Source: Campylobacterota bacterium (GTDB lineage: Bacteria; Campylobacterota; Campylobacteria; Campylobacterales; Sulfurovaceae). Taken from it: 5,756 bases of DNA. The stretch covers positions 1 through 5,756 of the forward strand of contig QMKT01000126.1 in the NCBI GenBank assembly GCA_003646505.1. The letters are read 5' to 3'. The notes beneath the pieces are model-generated. The model saw nothing but the letters and a program-made list of their open reading frames with translations, was not told the origin of the DNA and ran no database searches. Numbering within the stretch: the stretch's first letter is position 1; every line of letters starts with the position of its first letter. The position numbers and the translations under genes were made by a program. Positions 5,621 through 5,756 of the stretch are shown here, in pieces.

Positions 5621-5756
5621 CTAGAAAACCATGGTGTGATCGACAAGATATTTTTCACCTTTTTTAATTAGGAGAAGCTCTGCAACAAATTCTCCTTGCG
5701 CTTTAGTGAAGCTTTGTTTCCACACAACAGCGACTGCATCAGGGCGCTTGAACAAT
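5621..5756 (-). CDS. Unrecognised protein, C-terminal 44 residues (gene cut by window edge)
   Basis: An open frame enters from the right edge and ends at TAG (5621-5623). The visible residues run from LFKRPDAVAVVWKQ through GEFVAELLLIKKGEKYLVDH to the terminal TMVF. Alternating hydrophobic and polar residues suggest two or three beta strands closing a small domain. The continuous frame and protein-like composition argue that it is real. I do not recognise the family; small alpha/beta-barrel folds of the NTF2-like kind often end in similar strands, but that is only a shape impression. It lies on the same strand as the attC-like site and its stop is 9 nt before that site, so it is probably the ORF of a gene cassette. 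The start and any promoter are outside the window. Confidence 0.6.
   Translation of the reverse strand, partial: LFKRPDAVAVVWKQSFTKAQGEFVAELLLIKKGEKYLVDHTMVF

Overview
The window looks like chromosomal DNA of a free-living Campylobacterota bacterium (Sulfurovum/Sulfurimonas/Arcobacter-like). This is inferred from AT-rich composition, AAGGA-type ribosome binding sites, TATAAT boxes with weak -35 elements, and the pepA/ychF neighbourhood, which I recall as adjacent genes in Campylobacter and Helicobacter. The exact taxon cannot be read from the sequence.

Layout. At the left, a minus-strand pair: the translation-associated ATPase ychF (1638-535) and, 22 nt downstream, a small DUF302 lipoprotein gene (512-48). 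Divergent from ychF across a 107-bp promoter region is a plus-strand monovalent cation:proton antiporter of the KefB/KefC type (1746-3374, GTG start). Its stop codon overlaps the stop codon of the convergent minus-strand leucyl aminopeptidase gene pepA (4837-3371). pepA has its own promoter, with a perfect 17-bp dyad at the predicted transcription start. These are housekeeping or conserved genes with intact key motifs.

The right-hand 0.8 kb has a different, accessory character. It holds a type II toxin-antitoxin module: a ribbon-helix-helix antitoxin (5449-5213) overlapping a RelE/ParE-family toxin with a TTG start (5220-4951). The module is driven by a perfect consensus promoter (TTGACA, 17 bp, TATAAT). 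Upstream of it lies a GC-richer, structured sequence (about 5530-5611) that resembles an integron attC recombination site: TAAC-AAGGC on one side, long complementary arms, one unpaired base in one arm, and a variable terminal loop. Ten nucleotides before it, the 3' end of an unrecognised ORF (5756-5621, cut by the window edge) stops. A short TAACAAG motif recurs just after the toxin stop. The ORF-attC-[promoter-antitoxin-toxin]-half-site order, all on one strand, is what the end of an integron gene-cassette array would look like, abutting the pepA promoter.

The cassette interpretation is the most interesting signal here. No integrase gene is in the window, and one core box of the attC-like site is degenerate, so the identification remains an inference from structure and context. 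I see no tRNA, rRNA, CRISPR array, IS element or convincing intrinsic terminator.
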